Notes: generated by a model from the letters alone, not told the origin. DNA of 64,000 bases from Pararge aegeria (GCF_905163445.1 NC_053194.1:17774921-17838920), one strand, 5' to 3'. Positions 36,601 to 42,299 are shown, numbered from the stretch's first letter. Program-made: numbers and translations.

Positions 36601-36887
36601 GGCGACGGATGTTTCTGGACAACCCGCAGCCGCTGCTCCCGAAACGAGCCTCTCTGCGCGACCAACGGCATCCCGGAGCCTCTGAAGCCGCTCACTTTAA
36701 AACTCCACGACTTAGCCGACGATGACGACCCGCAATGCGGTAAAAAAACGGCCATCACAATAATAATGGAGGCCGTCATCACTATAAACACCGATGCACC
36801 ATAACCCAAAAATATAACCAGCATACGGCTCGAAACGATCCCACGAATGCACTGGTGGCTTTATTTCGACGAAAAAACACTCACCAT
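3650..36887 (-). CDS. Cam: calmodulin, four coding exons
   Basis: Calmodulin is the ubiquitous four-EF-hand calcium sensor that binds and regulates kinases, phosphatases, channels and myosins in cytosol and nucleus. The coding sequence is complement(join(3650..3678, 6219..6461, 28793..28967, 36885..36887)): 450 nt, 149 codons plus TGA. The four 12-residue calcium loops are intact: DKDGDGTITTKE (21-32), DADGNGTIDFPE (57-68), DKDGNGFISAAE (94-105) and DIDGDGQVNYEE (130-141). The protein ends MMTSK, as remembered for insect calmodulin, and I see no substitution in a calcium ligand. Splitting a lone ATG from the rest is known for fly Cam and fits here. Introns interrupt after the ATG (phase 0), in Gly60 (phase 1) and in Glu141 (phase 1). 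Exons are GC-rich at third positions against AT-rich introns. Length and sequence are exactly as expected for the family. The initiator exon is the least certain part (see 36885 and 36187). Confidence 0.97.
3700..4400 (+). promoter_or_regulatory. GC-rich block, candidate promoter of a nested plus-strand gene
   Basis: The sequence turns rich in CpG around 3705-3730 and 3825-3870, stays mixed, and ends in gaggcggggcgggggctacc (4381-4400) just before the ATG at 4401. Blocks like this are rare in this window and elsewhere coincide with the Cam promoter. I see no clear TATA box; an initiator-like context near 4335-4355 (gttagagaggcacaacag) is possible. The open frames at 3866-4183 and 4009-4344 match no family I know and are not called. 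Confidence 0.35.
4401..4439 (+). CDS. candidate first coding exon, unknown small protein
   Basis: ATG at 4401 sits in a strong context (gctaccATG) after a GC-rich leader. It encodes MSEGETTSSKPQQ and stops exactly at a consensus donor (CAG|gtaggt, GT at 4440-4441), phase 0. The peptide is hydrophilic and low in complexity, typical of a disordered N-terminus. I do not recognise it. It lies within Cam intron 3 on the opposite strand. The case rests on start context, donor quality and phase agreement with 5240-5311, so it is an inference. It could also be chance. Confidence 0.4.
4440..4665 (+). promoter_or_regulatory. CpG-dense block at start of the candidate nested intron
   Basis: It contains repeated gcgcgc and cgcgag words (for example tagcggcgcgcgcaacgc near 4462-4479 and gccgcgcgcgaatatc near 4540). 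Together with the sequence before 4401 it makes an island about 300 bp long, consistent with a promoter-proximal region. The minus-strand frame at 4487-4672 is a by-product of GC content. Confidence 0.35.
5240..5311 (+). CDS. candidate second exon, unknown small protein
   Basis: An acceptor (tactgaagtattttag, AG at 5238-5239) opens a 24-codon frame in the same phase as the exon at 4401. It codes EPPPINEDETKDFSQLRSRL then QDT and TAG at 5309-5311. Joined to 4401-4439 this gives a 36-residue protein. The composition (acidic stretch, then a basic helical-looking end) is unlike random AT-rich translation. Alternatively the exon continues through a weak donor (AG|GTTACA, GT at 5296-5297) into exons I cannot locate. 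No known family is recognised. Confidence 0.35.
   Translation, partial: EPPPINEDETKDFSQLRSRLQDT
5700..5895 (+). repeat. possible tRNA-like SINE fragment
   Basis: The stretch gtgacgcagttggcattcgg (from 5701) resembles a tRNA box A, and gagggtgcgattctcagagg (from 5755) a box B, at about the right distance. No second copy is recognised in the window, so family membership is unproven. The 64-codon frame across it is not considered a gene. Confidence 0.35.
5923..6197. repeat. tandem array of about four 68-70 bp units
   Basis: Units begin at roughly 5923, 5992, 6062 and 6130. Each carries the order cgctagactgaag, then gcttaaaaaggcgtgaagtg, then gctcaaggaagctgctga, then ctcgttaggccc. Divergence between units is moderate (substitutions and 1-3 bp indels). 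The array ends within about 20 bp of the Cam exon-3 donor (6217-6218), inside intron 3. Confidence 0.85.
6219..6461 (-). CDS. Cam: Cam third coding exon (residues 60-141 in part)
   Basis: The acceptor gattccag is followed by GC completing Gly60. The exon then encodes residues 61-140 and ends with the first G of Glu141 before gtgagt. It covers most of EF-hand 2, the central linker (MARKMKDTDSEEE), EF-hand 3 and nearly all of EF-hand 4. Read-through past the donor would add EYATHFCDPD and replace the last nine residues. That is an intron frame, not a real C-terminus. Confidence 0.98.
7754..7802. repeat. ATG/ATT trinucleotide microsatellite
   Basis: An imperfect run of atgatgatgattataattatgatgatgatg.. 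units, interrupted by ataatt. Confidence 0.8.
11453..11503. repeat. short inverted repeat
   Basis: The arms gcagtttcaa (11453-11462) and ttgaaactgc (11494-11503) are exact reverse complements separated by 31 nt that include gggagacctatatat. Its origin is unknown; it may be the core of a small foldback element. Confidence 0.5.
13140..13290. promoter_or_regulatory. GC-rich intronic island with octamer-like palindrome
   Basis: A stretch of unique, GC-richer DNA within Cam intron 2. It carries gcaaattaatttgcat (from 13199), which combines a TAATTA homeodomain core and an ATTTGCAT POU-type octamer. The 14-bp palindrome recurs at 22717. The regulatory role is inference only. Confidence 0.25.
14910..15120 (-). 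mobile_element. LINE 3'-end fragment (minus orientation)
   Basis: The block starts with (ttta)n (tttatttatttatttattcg near 14920-14940), followed by A-rich sequence listing short codon-poor words up to ttaatggtcgcagcatg. The T-rich start fits the poly-A or A-rich tail of a non-LTR element inserted on the minus strand. The family is not identified. Confidence 0.35.
15145..15225. repeat. imperfect TG microsatellite
   Basis: The run contains tgtgtgtgcatgcgtgtgtg and a pure stretch of about nine TG pairs near 15178-15192, with interruptions by cat, aat and cgcg. It gives rise to the histidine/threonine-rich minus-strand frame at 15114-15302, which is not a gene. Confidence 0.9.
15760..15778. repeat. 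CT microsatellite
   Basis: A short run of tctctctctctctctt in Cam intron 2. Confidence 0.8.
16205..16285 (+). repeat. SINE-C internal deletion derivative
   Basis: The tRNA-like head (ggcttaagcttcactttcgg, then gccgagttcgaattccaa) is fused directly to the SINE-C terminal motif ggttaatgggttgatatgat. About 180 bp of body seen in the copy at 52021 is absent. A G9 run lies inside. Confidence 0.6.
18290..18440. promoter_or_regulatory. isolated GC-rich island in Cam intron 2
   Basis: Sequence such as ggccggggccggggtcgggg (from 18334) and gggggcgcgcgatcaa stands out sharply in AT-rich DNA. Both strands give 84-codon open frames (18205-18459 minus, 18212-18466 plus), rich in Arg, Gly and Pro, which is what GC-rich non-coding DNA produces. 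It could be an internal promoter, an enhancer or an unrecognised exon. No splice-flanked coding signal was identified. Confidence 0.3.
18594..18902 (-). repeat. SINE-D copy 1 (tRNA-related)
   Basis: On the minus strand the element begins with a tRNA-like head: ggtctaatggttagcat as box A and ggggttccaatcccggg as box B. It continues into cggcccagaatttgtgagc and ctgtaccagtctggag. The plus-strand left end carries tcatcatcatccgcagcc, the usual trinucleotide tail. It shares the head and body with 40170-40325. Confidence 0.65.
21108..21200 (+). repeat. repeat F, truncated copy
   Basis: It contains atttctgccgctagacagaa and ttgttgcgatgctgtgttc, then ggacgtggttgtcagtgttg. This order is shared with the fuller copies at 54785 and 62425. 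Confidence 0.6.
21505..21680 (+). mobile_element. Helitron-like (Lep1-type) non-autonomous fragment
   Basis: The start ttactaatattacaaatgca, then gtgtttgttgacttgacc, cttcacg, gcaaccaattaac and agttgaagaaaggacgg follow the same order as the copies at 30412 and 43715. This arrangement is typical of a very common lepidopteran repeat that I associate with Lep1-type Helitrons. The assignment is from memory. Confidence 0.5.
21740..21920. repeat. repeat with a GC-rich hairpin
   Basis: A perfect hairpin (tttcgggttgggt, ata, acccaacccgaaa at 21745-21773) is followed by catcctcaggagatg and later gtgtggagtataaggattga and cagattctcctgcatt. The words gtgtggagtataaatattga and cagaatctcctgc recur at about 27210-27270. 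Similar words (catccgcaggagatgt) recur near 55970, so this is a dispersed element. Confidence 0.6.
22620..22760. promoter_or_regulatory. GC-rich intronic island with TAATTA palindrome
   Basis: Unique GC-rich sequence (accgcgcggctatcgcggcg) followed by ggcaaattaatttgcgcccg. The palindrome gcaaattaatttgc at 22717-22730 is identical to that at 13199-13212. A regulatory role is inference. Confidence 0.25.
22940..23106 (+). mobile_element. LINE 3'-end fragment (ttgacttt tail)
   Basis: The run gaccaggacgcgattggagt, then agtttacgaatatggttatc and ggataaagatatttttgact matches the copy at 41240-41375 in order and spacing. The terminal gataaagatatttttgactt recurs at 35130. This looks like the 3' end of a non-LTR element. 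Confidence 0.55.
23119..23222 (+). repeat. SINE-B tail fragment
   Basis: Only the 3' part is present: gttagcccgctatcatctt, then tgccaccaggtgagattgca and cctaacttgtagtggaataa. It is inserted directly behind the LINE tail at 22940-23106. Confidence 0.6.
23525..23785 (+). repeat. repeat G copy 1
   Basis: It begins with catcatcatcatc, then cagtccactgctggacta, tccgtaatcaccacgctggg and tggtgatagcagtagatggg. It continues with ccgttatattcccttggtcg and cgacactcgcggtaagaga. The second half recurs at 26040 and the first half at 61670. Confidence 0.6.
25080..25260. other. GC-rich unique sequence in Cam intron 2
   Basis: CpG-containing sequence (gtacgcggggcgtgtttacg, gtcgcgcacatcgcgttgcg) opens a 71-codon frame at 25085-25300 with no recognisable family. 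It is not called as a gene. Confidence 0.3.
25515..25640 (+). repeat. repeat E copy 1
   Basis: The sequence gtaagcctcatgcgcctgta then tgacaccggcaaccacgcac is shared with 42310 (tctcatgagcctgtaatta, caccggtacccacac) and in part with 60340. The 143-codon frame at 25346-25777 runs through this repeat and is judged spurious. Confidence 0.5.
26035..26150 (+). repeat. repeat G, second half
   Basis: It matches the latter part of 23525-23785: aagtagatggcagcagtaac, ttcgttacattcccttagtc and cgacacccgcgggaagaggt. Confidence 0.6.
26401..26732 (+). repeat. SINE-B copy 2, near full length
   Basis: A tRNA-like head (aggcgcagcggcgc as box A, gggagattcgaaccccagc as box B) is followed by the family body (ggcttcggccgtggctagtt, gacaaagacgttcccgc, cgtcgcttagaaaccgat) and the tail cagtcaagggctaacttgta gtggaataaaa. 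It is the cleanest copy in the window. Confidence 0.8.
27165..27310. repeat. copy of the hairpin-bearing repeat
   Basis: It shares ggtgtggagtataaatattg, aaattataaactaaaccgg and cagaatctcctgcttttcgc with 21840-21915. The GC hairpin itself is not preserved; ggtgctccggtgtatgtcgg occupies its place. Confidence 0.5.
27890..28110. mobile_element. mixed transposable-element fragments
   Basis: Words such as acaaagtttcatgaggatcg (27952) and attcatttatttcaagtagg (28002) are widespread in lepidopteran repeats. The second is the reverse complement of a LINE/SINE 3' end (cctacttgaaataaatgaat). Together they explain the open frame at 27616-27963, which is not called as a gene. Confidence 0.4.
28793..28967 (-). 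CDS. Cam: Cam second coding exon (residues 2-60)
   Basis: The acceptor cgttgcgttccag is followed by GCG GAT CAA CTA ACA (ADQLT). The exon runs through EF-hand 1 and the first part of EF-hand 2, ending GTGGACGCGGACG before gtgagt, so Gly60 is split after its first base. Because Ala2 follows the acceptor in frame with no ATG, the initiator must come from an upstream exon. Confidence 0.98.
30412..30570 (+). mobile_element. Helitron-like (Lep1-type) fragment
   Basis: It starts ttactaatattataaatgcg aaagtgtg, then tgtccatccttcacgcc, gcaaccgatcaacttaat and agttgaaaggacgtag. It is close to 43715 and more distant from 21505. Confidence 0.55.
32775..33038 (+). repeat. SINE-B copy 3 with tRNA head
   Basis: The head shows box A (tgacgcagtggtgagcgc) and box B (gcgggttcgattctt) about 30 nt apart, then ggaggctttggccgtgccta, ccgcctaaagatttagcg, gctgataccgattagtgg, and the tail cagtcaaggactcatttgat ttggaataaaaa. 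The head is the clearest evidence that SINE-B is tRNA-derived. Confidence 0.75.
33190..33420 (+). repeat. SINE-C-like diverged copy
   Basis: A tRNA box B-like word (ggttcgattcccatttgtcg) precedes gagctatgtgcctcaaatat, and ctatgagagaggaggcctgt leads to a gatgatg end. It resembles the SINE-C order but is old and weak. Confidence 0.35.
34095..34310 (-). mobile_element. Helitron-like fragment (minus)
   Basis: It starts taactagctgttgccag; reading to the right it has gtagcctatgttactcttc, ctttcaactaactctaaatc and gtgtgaaggaatcgtgaata. These are reverse complements of the aggctacttttta and agttgaaagga words of the plus copies. Confidence 0.45.
35085..35155 (+). mobile_element. LINE 3'-end fragment
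   Basis: It carries gtgccacctatgggcctact and then tgaataaagatatttttgac, identical in arrangement to the ends at 23075 and 41325. Confidence 0.5.
36095..36152. repeat. near-perfect 26-bp-arm hairpin
   Basis: The left arm (36095-36120, starting agaattattataagttaa) and right arm (36127-36152, ending ataataattct) pair over 26 bp with one mismatch. The loop is attgga. It lies in Cam intron 1 about 35 nt from a second ATG|gtaagt site on the minus strand. Confidence 0.9.
36450..36830. promoter_or_regulatory. GC-rich block at the start of Cam intron 1
   Basis: It lies just downstream of the initiator exon on the Cam strand and contains gcggccggccgatcgatc and ctgcgtcacagcaac (CRE-like). Open frames exist on both strands: 36460-36804 plus, and 36597-36824 minus. 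The minus frame would give a hydrophobic segment (VFIVMTASIIIVMAVFL). I recognise neither. The block most likely extends the Cam promoter region into intron 1. Confidence 0.35.
36885..36887 (-). CDS. Cam: Cam initiator exon (ATG only)
   Basis: The minus strand reads gttaatctacaATG|gtgagtg, with ATG in a good insect start context (ACAATG) directly on a consensus donor, phase 0. It fits the exon at 28793, which begins with Ala2. The sequence upstream is a GC-rich leader and promoter, which the rival site at 36187-36189 lacks. Confidence 0.85.
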
Positions 36888-37063
36888 TGTAGATTAACTT
36901 GGATTATCTGGAGCTACACTAAAAATCACAGACTACGCCGCAAAAGCGACCTCACGGACCGACGGTTGAAACGATACTGCCGCCCTCACTCGCGCGAGCG
37001 GCCGCGCCGGAAAACTAGAGTCCGCGATTCGCTCCGTGCGCCGCGCGAATCGTTCGGAATCGT

Positions 37064-37087
37064 TTAATCGAATCGCCGCACTATCAT
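37064..37087 (-). other. upstream ORF 2 in Cam leader (7 codons)
   Basis: ATG ATA GTG CGG CGA TTC GAT TAA encodes MIVRRFD. It starts at 37087 on the minus strand and ends well before the Cam ATG, so re-initiation is possible. Confidence 0.45.
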
Positions 37088-37127
37088 GACCGACTCGATT
37101 CTCACTCGGTCGCGTCTCGGTCTCGAT

Positions 37128-37157
37128 TCAATGCACGTTTCGAACATCCAAGTCCAT
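37128..37157 (-). other. upstream ORF 1 in Cam leader (9 codons)
   Basis: The ATG at 37157 (context gagaaATGG, favourable) reads MDLDVRNVH then TGA. If the inferred transcription start is right, it is the first ATG of the mRNA. Confidence 0.5.
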
Positions 37158-37207
37158 TTCTCGGGACGCACGGCACGGGATTAGATTGGATCTGCAAAGG
37201 ATAGTCG

Positions 37208-37216
37208 TTTTTATAT
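37208..37216 (-). promoter_or_regulatory. Cam: Cam TATA box
   Basis: The minus strand has ATATAAAAA inside a GC-rich region, about 320 bp upstream of the Cam ATG. It predicts a start near 37180-37190. Confidence 0.6.
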
Positions 37217-37485
37217 CGGGCGGGTGCGGCGGCGTAGAGCGGCTGGCAGCGCGCGCCGATTGGCCACCGCGCACCTGCAATGCGTCACTGCGGCCCGCGG
37301 GGCGCACGGGTGACGGGGCCCAGCGCGCGAACCTAGCGCCGCGGCGACACCCGGCCGGCGCGACGCCGGCAGCGCCCGCTGCCCCAGTTCGCCGCCGCAG
37401 TGCCGCCGCTAACGAGATAACCCGCCACCCGACTGCGCAGGCTTCCCGCCGGCGACGCCTCGCGCGTCCCATGCTGGCACAATAA
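37217..37485. promoter_or_regulatory. Cam: CpG-rich Cam proximal promoter
   Basis: Dense CpG (for example ccggccggcgcgacgccggc near 37350) ends abruptly near 37485, where AT-rich DNA begins. Open frames on both strands (37128-37502 minus, 37186-37485 plus) are Ala, Arg and Pro rich and are by-products of GC content. The minus frame ends with the upstream ORF peptide. Confidence 0.6.
37259..37263 (-). promoter_or_regulatory. Cam: CCAAT box upstream of Cam
   Basis: The minus strand reads ggtggCCAATcggcg, about 45 bp upstream of the TATA box, a usual spacing for a CCAAT element. Confidence 0.5.
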
Positions 37486-38870
37486 TGCGTCTTTACATGC
37501 ATATTACTAAGGCATACTCTAATTTACAACAATGAATCTAGGGGGTAGACTTTCATGCCTGAAATTCTAATATTATTATATTGTTAGCTATCATATAACT
37601 GCTACACTTCTGCAAATACTATACTTATCAATTACTATTATCATCTATCAAGTCGTATTGGAGATATTTTGAAGATGAAACTTAAGATTGTAATACATTC
37701 AATCCATCGTTTCCATGTAAATTGCACAAAAAACATGGAAGCCTTAAAAAAGTAGTTTAGTGAAAATAATTGATTAGGTCAATTATTTGTCTATTAATTC
37801 ATAATTGTCAGAGGTTCATTAAAAAAAATATTTAGTAAAGATATCCATCATTGTAAATTTGATTAACTAACTGATACTATTATTACAGCAATTGTGATTC
37901 ATTTAAGCAACCTTAATAGTGAGATATTAATTCTTTAAATTCTATCATAACTATCTAAAGTTAATAAGCAAATTACGTATATTTTTATGATAACATAAGC
38001 ACATGCACACACAGAAATACACCATCTATGTAATTTTTTTAAACCTTTTGTAAATCGATGTTAAAAATCGATATAGATTGGCTCGTTATAAGCTGTCTGT
38101 GATGCAATAGTCAATCATTGCATTGGGCAACTGTCAGTGTTCAAAAATTAAAGTAGATAGCGTATATATAAGCAAAACGTTATTGAGAAAGGGCGGGATA
38201 TTTAAAAATACATTTCGTATTATTTAGCAATAATAATAATAAGTTAAGCCATTGATAAGATTCAAACTCAACGGCTTAACTCTAAAAGCTACTTGTTGCG
38301 TAAAAACAAAGTCAGAGTTTAGATCGGGCATAAATTTACCGAAACGAACGAAATTAGGGATCTATCATTTTTGGTCACAGTAAACTTTACTGCATTTGGA
38401 ACTGACAATTTAGTTTTATTTATGAGATTTGTGTGCGACAGAATCAGCATCAATATCCCAGTTATCAAGGATTCTTAATTGCCCCTTTTGTATTTAAAAA
38501 AAAAATTAAAGATAAAGTATGAACAAGCATGGCAACCACAACCGCTTTAAACTTTATGACTAAATACAGCGTATGCACTGAAATACAGCTGCGTATTTCA
38601 GTAGATACCGAAATATCAAGTGGTGGCTGATGGACAAAGTCGCACTAAGGGCTCCTTTTAAATATATTGCTAACGGAACCATACAAATTTCTTCTCCGAA
38701 ATAACTGAAAATGTGATACATAATTACGAATCAGGACGCATTTATAAAGTTACGCCACAAAGGCGCCTGCCATAATTTTGGAAATACACGATCAAAACGT
38801 GATTAACAATAATCAATGTTAAATAATTATCAGGCGCTTACTAAAAACTATTTATCTACTACTACTTTGT
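37486..38870. other. AT-rich intergenic sequence
   Basis: Nothing coding is visible on either strand; open frames are minimal. There are local repeats of aatattatt-type words but no clear element. Confidence 0.5.
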
Positions 38871-39100
38871 CGACCTCCCTGGCACAGCGACGAGCACTGT
38901 TGTTTTATGTAGGAGGTACCGAGTACGATTCCCACCAATGGCAATTTAGGAATTAATAATTTCTAAATTTTCTCTGGTTCAGTCTAGTTTGGGAGGCATC
39001 GGCCGTGACTATTTACCACCCTACCGTTGCGTAGCGATGTACCGTCCTGGTGTGATGTCGCGTAGAAACCGACTATCCGAGGGAAGGATCGATTAAAGAG
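38871..39100 (+). repeat. SINE-B copy 4, truncated 3' end
   Basis: It has the head (cctggcacagcgacgagcac, gtaccgagtacgattcccac) and body (ggaggcatcggccgtgacta, ccaccctaccg, gtcgcgtagaaaccgac). The cagtcaagg tail is missing and unrelated sequence follows. Confidence 0.65.
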
Positions 39101-39191
39101 CGTAAATTTCCAAATTGACATGACCATGCTGGTGGCCGGTGGTCATACTGTCGGTACATAAATAAAGTCACGCTGTATCAAAATACACTTA

Positions 39192-39376
39192 TGCCCGTTT
39201 TCACTAACGACGAACTAAGTAGTACTTAAATAAATAACGCCTAATCTATATAGATTCCTAGTATAAGTTAACTAGGATAGGATAGTTAGCTGAGAGTTGG
39301 TGAATCTTTTGACCTTGTTTAAATAATAAGGCATCCAATTTAGGCGATGCCTAGGTGTACTTAATGAAAACTAGCA
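39192..39376. mobile_element. MITE-like element, copy 1
   Basis: The left end tgcccgttttcactaacga and the right end taggtgtacttaatgaaaac share words with the copy at 39709. Both also contain taatctatatag-like and agagttggtgaa words in the middle and gatgcctag near the right end. The terminal repeat is decayed at the right end. Confidence 0.5.
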
Positions 39377-39708
39377 TTAAAAGGCAAGTTCACGGTAAAA
39401 AAGTAATTAATTAAACGCTGAGGGTAATTAGGAGTCGCTAAGTTAACTTACTTCCTCGAGCCGACTTCGAGCTCTGAATATAAATGGACCTGCGTATCGG
39501 ACATCTGTCTTATTACTGAAATAGTGATCTTTTAGTAAGGAAGGCTTTGTATTTTTATTAAATCAATTAAGTCAACCAAATTTTATTTTAAGAACACAAA
39601 CTTAAGTTATATCGTGAATAAAGTCATATATGATGGTGTTCACAATTGACGTCCAAGTCCCTGGATACGCCATCAGCGATCCACATCTGGGGACTGTCCA
39701 GAACATTA

Positions 39709-39912
39709 GTACCCGTTTTCATTGACAAACTAGGCAATGTCTATATAACTCATGCCTAAGGAGGAGTCAATCTAAGGAGTTTCCTAGGCACACATCAACC
39801 GTTCAAAAACAGTTATGTCCTAAGAGTTGGTGAAATGTTTTTTTCGATAGCCATCGCCTAAATCATTAGGCATTCGATTAAGATGATGCCTAGCATTAGT
39901 GAACACGGGCAC
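39709..39912. mobile_element. MITE-like element, copy 2, with terminal inverted repeats
   Basis: The ends gtacccgttttcatt and agtgaacacgggcac are imperfect inverted repeats (about 12 of 15 bp). Internally it shares agagttggtgaa and gatgcctag with copy 1, and cctaaatcattaggcat near the right end pairs with sequence near the left end. It has no coding capacity. Confidence 0.6.
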
Positions 39913-40097
39913 AAGACTCCTTAGAATATAATAAGCATCTAGTAAATATTTGGCGAGATGTATCAATAGAAAACCATGTTTAAATAAACCACTGAAATTG
40001 ACCACGGATTGACCTGAGTGGAAAAAAAAGGAATCATTTATAATAACGGCGCTTTCAAAGACATAATGCGGCGGTGTCCTGCGATAAGTCCTGATCA

Positions 40098-40170
40098 TTG
40101 TGGAAGCAGACCCGTGCCCCGTAGTGGGCCGTTAATGGGTTGATATGATGATTATTATTTAACATTTTCT
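40098..40170 (+). repeat. SINE-C tail fragment
   Basis: It reads cagacccgtgccccgtagtg, then ggccgttaatgggttgatat gatgatt, the terminal part of SINE-C. Confidence 0.6.
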
Positions 40171-40325
40171 CCGACGCTTATTTCCGGGTTGGTACTGATA
40201 ATTTCTTTGCAGTGAATCAATACTAAACAGTTTTGGACCGGCACGGGAATCGAACTCTAGACCTCGTGATCTGTAGTTGATCGACCTAACTACTGCGCTA
40301 ATGAGGCATTAATTACGAGAACACT
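40171..40325 (-). repeat. SINE-D copy 2
   Basis: On the minus strand: cattagcgcagtagttaggt as box A, gagttcgattcccgtgccgg as box B, then tccaaaactgtttagtattg and cagtaccaacccggaa. It parallels the copy at 18594-18902. Confidence 0.6.
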
Positions 40326-40334
40326 AAGTAATAA

Positions 40335-40495
40335 TGTTTTTGTGATAAACATGAATGTTTATCAGTGCCTGGGTGTTTATATGTATGTTATAAGAATTTA
40401 TGTATATTATTAATAAAAATATTCATCGGTCATTTTAGTACCCATAACACAAGCTACGCTTACTTTGGGGCTAGGTGACGATGTGGGAAAAAGAT
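40335..40495 (+). repeat. SINE-A copy (lacking the head)
   Basis: The body and tail match 59781-60028: gataaacatgaatgtttatc, gtgcctgggtgtttatatgt, gtacccataacacaagctac and gcttactttggggctaggtg acgatgtg. Confidence 0.7.
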
Positions 40496-40559
40496 GTTAT
40501 CTCTGATATTGGCCCTAAATTTATGTTGATATGAACAATTATATTCCTACAAACTACGT

Positions 40560-40690
40560 AGTTGTAACATGCCAAGTTGGCGGAAGTTATCGTCGGACAT
40601 GACGTATCGTGTCGTCATTTCCTGAATGCTACGAGCTAACAGCTACGGCTACGCCGTAGCACGCTAAGGTGACGAGCTACTTTCAAAATA
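40560..40690. repeat. CTACG/CGTAG-rich segment with small hairpin
   Basis: It contains gctacggc-tac-gccgtagc (40642-40660), a perfect 8-bp-arm hairpin, amid repeated gctacg and acgagcta words. Similar word clusters occur at 61150-61240 and 63055-63105. Confidence 0.45.
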
Positions 40691-40954
40691 AGGAAATGGC
40701 GTGATTTGCGGCTACAGGCTTTGGATAAAGATTTAAATCGATCGGTGTTGTATGAAGCTACTAGTGCAAAGACTTATAATAAAACACCCTAAAATTACTT
40801 GTTCATAAAACCATTTATAAATTTAAGAAAAAATATGACTGCAATATTTTTAACATTAGAAGTTAGAATCAACTTACAGTGCAATATGCTAGGTGAAATA
40901 AAATTCGTAATTCGTTTACAGGTAATTGCACACAATTCTACAATAAACTACCCG

Positions 40955-41080
40955 CTGACATTTTGGACACATCTTTAAACTGCCTTTGCACGCTTTATTT
41001 TATTTTCTAAGTTTCTTCTGTATTTCTGTTTCATTTGTATAAAATGTGTGTGTGCAATAAAGATTTCAAACTAACAAACG
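40955..41080 (+). mobile_element. LINE 3' untranslated tail
   Basis: It reads cccgctgacattttggacac, then gtttcttctgtatttctg and gtgtgtgcaataaagatttc aaactaac. The end parallels 49310-49385 (gagtgcgataaagttttcaa ataaactaac). Confidence 0.5.
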
Positions 41081-41214
41081 TAAGCTTATAGAAAAGTCCT
41101 ATTATAGCATAAAGGACTACGTAATTGATAAAAAAGCTTGGGTATGTATTATTGCTCTAACCAGGTTGCTCTTCTAATAATTTTAAATGACAATGGTATA
41201 ATAAAAAAAGAAAA

Positions 41215-41375
41215 ACACCCAGCTAAGTTTGTTGTGGGCTTCTTAGACCAGGACGCGTTTGGAACCCTTGTAGTTTTAAGTTTACGAATATGGTTATCGC
41301 ATGTAATGTACGAATCACAAGTGCCACCTATGGGCCTACTTAAATAAAGAATTGTTGACTCTGACTTTGAATTCA
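41215..41375 (+). mobile_element. LINE 3'-end fragment (ttgactct tail)
   Basis: It matches 22940-23106: gaccaggacgcgtttggaac, gtttacgaatatggttatcg, ccacctatgggcctactt and aaataaagaattgttgactc. The overlapping open frames are not genes. Confidence 0.6.
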
Positions 41376-41869
41376 TTCAGTAAAATAGAACGAAATAATT
41401 TTTGGGTGCAACTGTATTTTTACATGTTTTATACAATTACACTTACCAATGAGTGTTTCTTTCTGGGTCGTCTAAAACTCGCCTGCTTGTTTTTGTAAAA
41501 CTTGTATTACCCCCGTGACTACGTACGCGTAGAATAAGTATCCCTTACAAAGTTTAATACGCTACTCCACACATGCTTGCCCGTGCTTCTTATAAGGTTG
41601 CCTTAGCCGTTCTTTGTGCACACCCCGTGTCTCCGGTGTGCCTTCAAGTGAATTAATGGAAATAGTGAATGAATACACTTTTATTGTGCACCGCAGATAA
41701 AATTCTCAGAGATAAAATTCCAATAGAGCATTAATGTAGAAGCTAAAATTTGGCGCCTTTTCGCTATATAGCGATCCCTCCCAGCCAACCAAAGGCGTAG
41801 GAATGCTATAGATTCGTGGTGCGTGGTGCGTGGTACAAAATATATATTAGTATGATATGAGGTGGGTCT

Positions 41870-42100
41870 GCCTCGGTGGGTGCCGCTAGCTGGGTTGCGG
41901 TTGCGTGCGAAGGCGTTCAAATGACCCCATCAGGCGGCGAGTTTGAACACCGTGGGGTTTTAGGCGGTAAGAGTCCGGTATAACCACTGTAGCTTCTCGT
42001 GGTGTGAATTCCCTCCTATCCCTGAAGATTTCCCTACCACAAAAAAAGCCTTCTTTGTGACTTTTCTTTGTTAAACGACCCCTAACAATCATAGTGCTAT
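41870..42100. mobile_element. dispersed repeat fragment, possibly LINE-derived
   Basis: The sequence ctagctgggttgcggttgcg, aacaccgtggggttttaggc and tgtgaattccctcctatccc resembles a repeat I recall as common in Lepidoptera. Only one copy is seen here, and the class and orientation are uncertain. Confidence 0.35.
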
Positions 42101-42299
42101 GCTAAATAGTCAATAACCTTCCTCGAGAATTGGGCTTTCAAAAGCAAAAGAGATTTTTTAAATAAATCCGCTACCACCAGAGATATAAGTAGATATATAG
42201 GTATAGAATATACGAGTGTAAATCTATAGAAGGTGTATCTGTGAAAACTTGTAAGTTAACTTGTATTTTTTATTTTTATTTAGGAAATTCAAAGTCACT

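Larger units (their letters stand above)
28968..36884 (-). other. Cam: Cam intron 1 (7.9 kb)
   Basis: The donor is gtgagtg at 36878-36884 and the acceptor gttccag at 28968-28974. Contents: AT-rich DNA, a Helitron-like copy at 30412, a tail fragment of SINE-B (minus) near 32465-32500, SINE-B copy 3 at 32775, a Helitron-like fragment at 34100, a LINE tail at 35085, a hairpin at 36095, and a GC-rich block at 36450-36830. Stretches 28985-30400, 30900-32400 and 35160-36090 show no gene. Confidence 0.85.
36888..37186 (-). other. Cam: Cam 5' untranslated leader
   Basis: This is the sequence between the presumed start (about 30 bp past the TATA box) and the ATG. It is rich in tcgaxtc-like words (gattctcactcggtcgcg, gtctcgattca on the plus strand) and in CpG. 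It contains two short upstream ORFs, at 37128-37157 and 37064-37087. The transcription start is inferred, not seen. Confidence 0.6.

Noticed and set aside
37128..37502. 124-codon minus-strand frame over the Cam promoter
   Set aside because: Rich in Ala, Arg and Gly through CpG content, and it overlaps the TATA and CCAAT boxes. Only its last nine codons matter, as a possible upstream ORF.
40642..40660. Rho-independent-type terminator hairpin
   Set aside because: This is eukaryotic nuclear DNA; the hairpin is not followed by a T tract and has no gene upstream.
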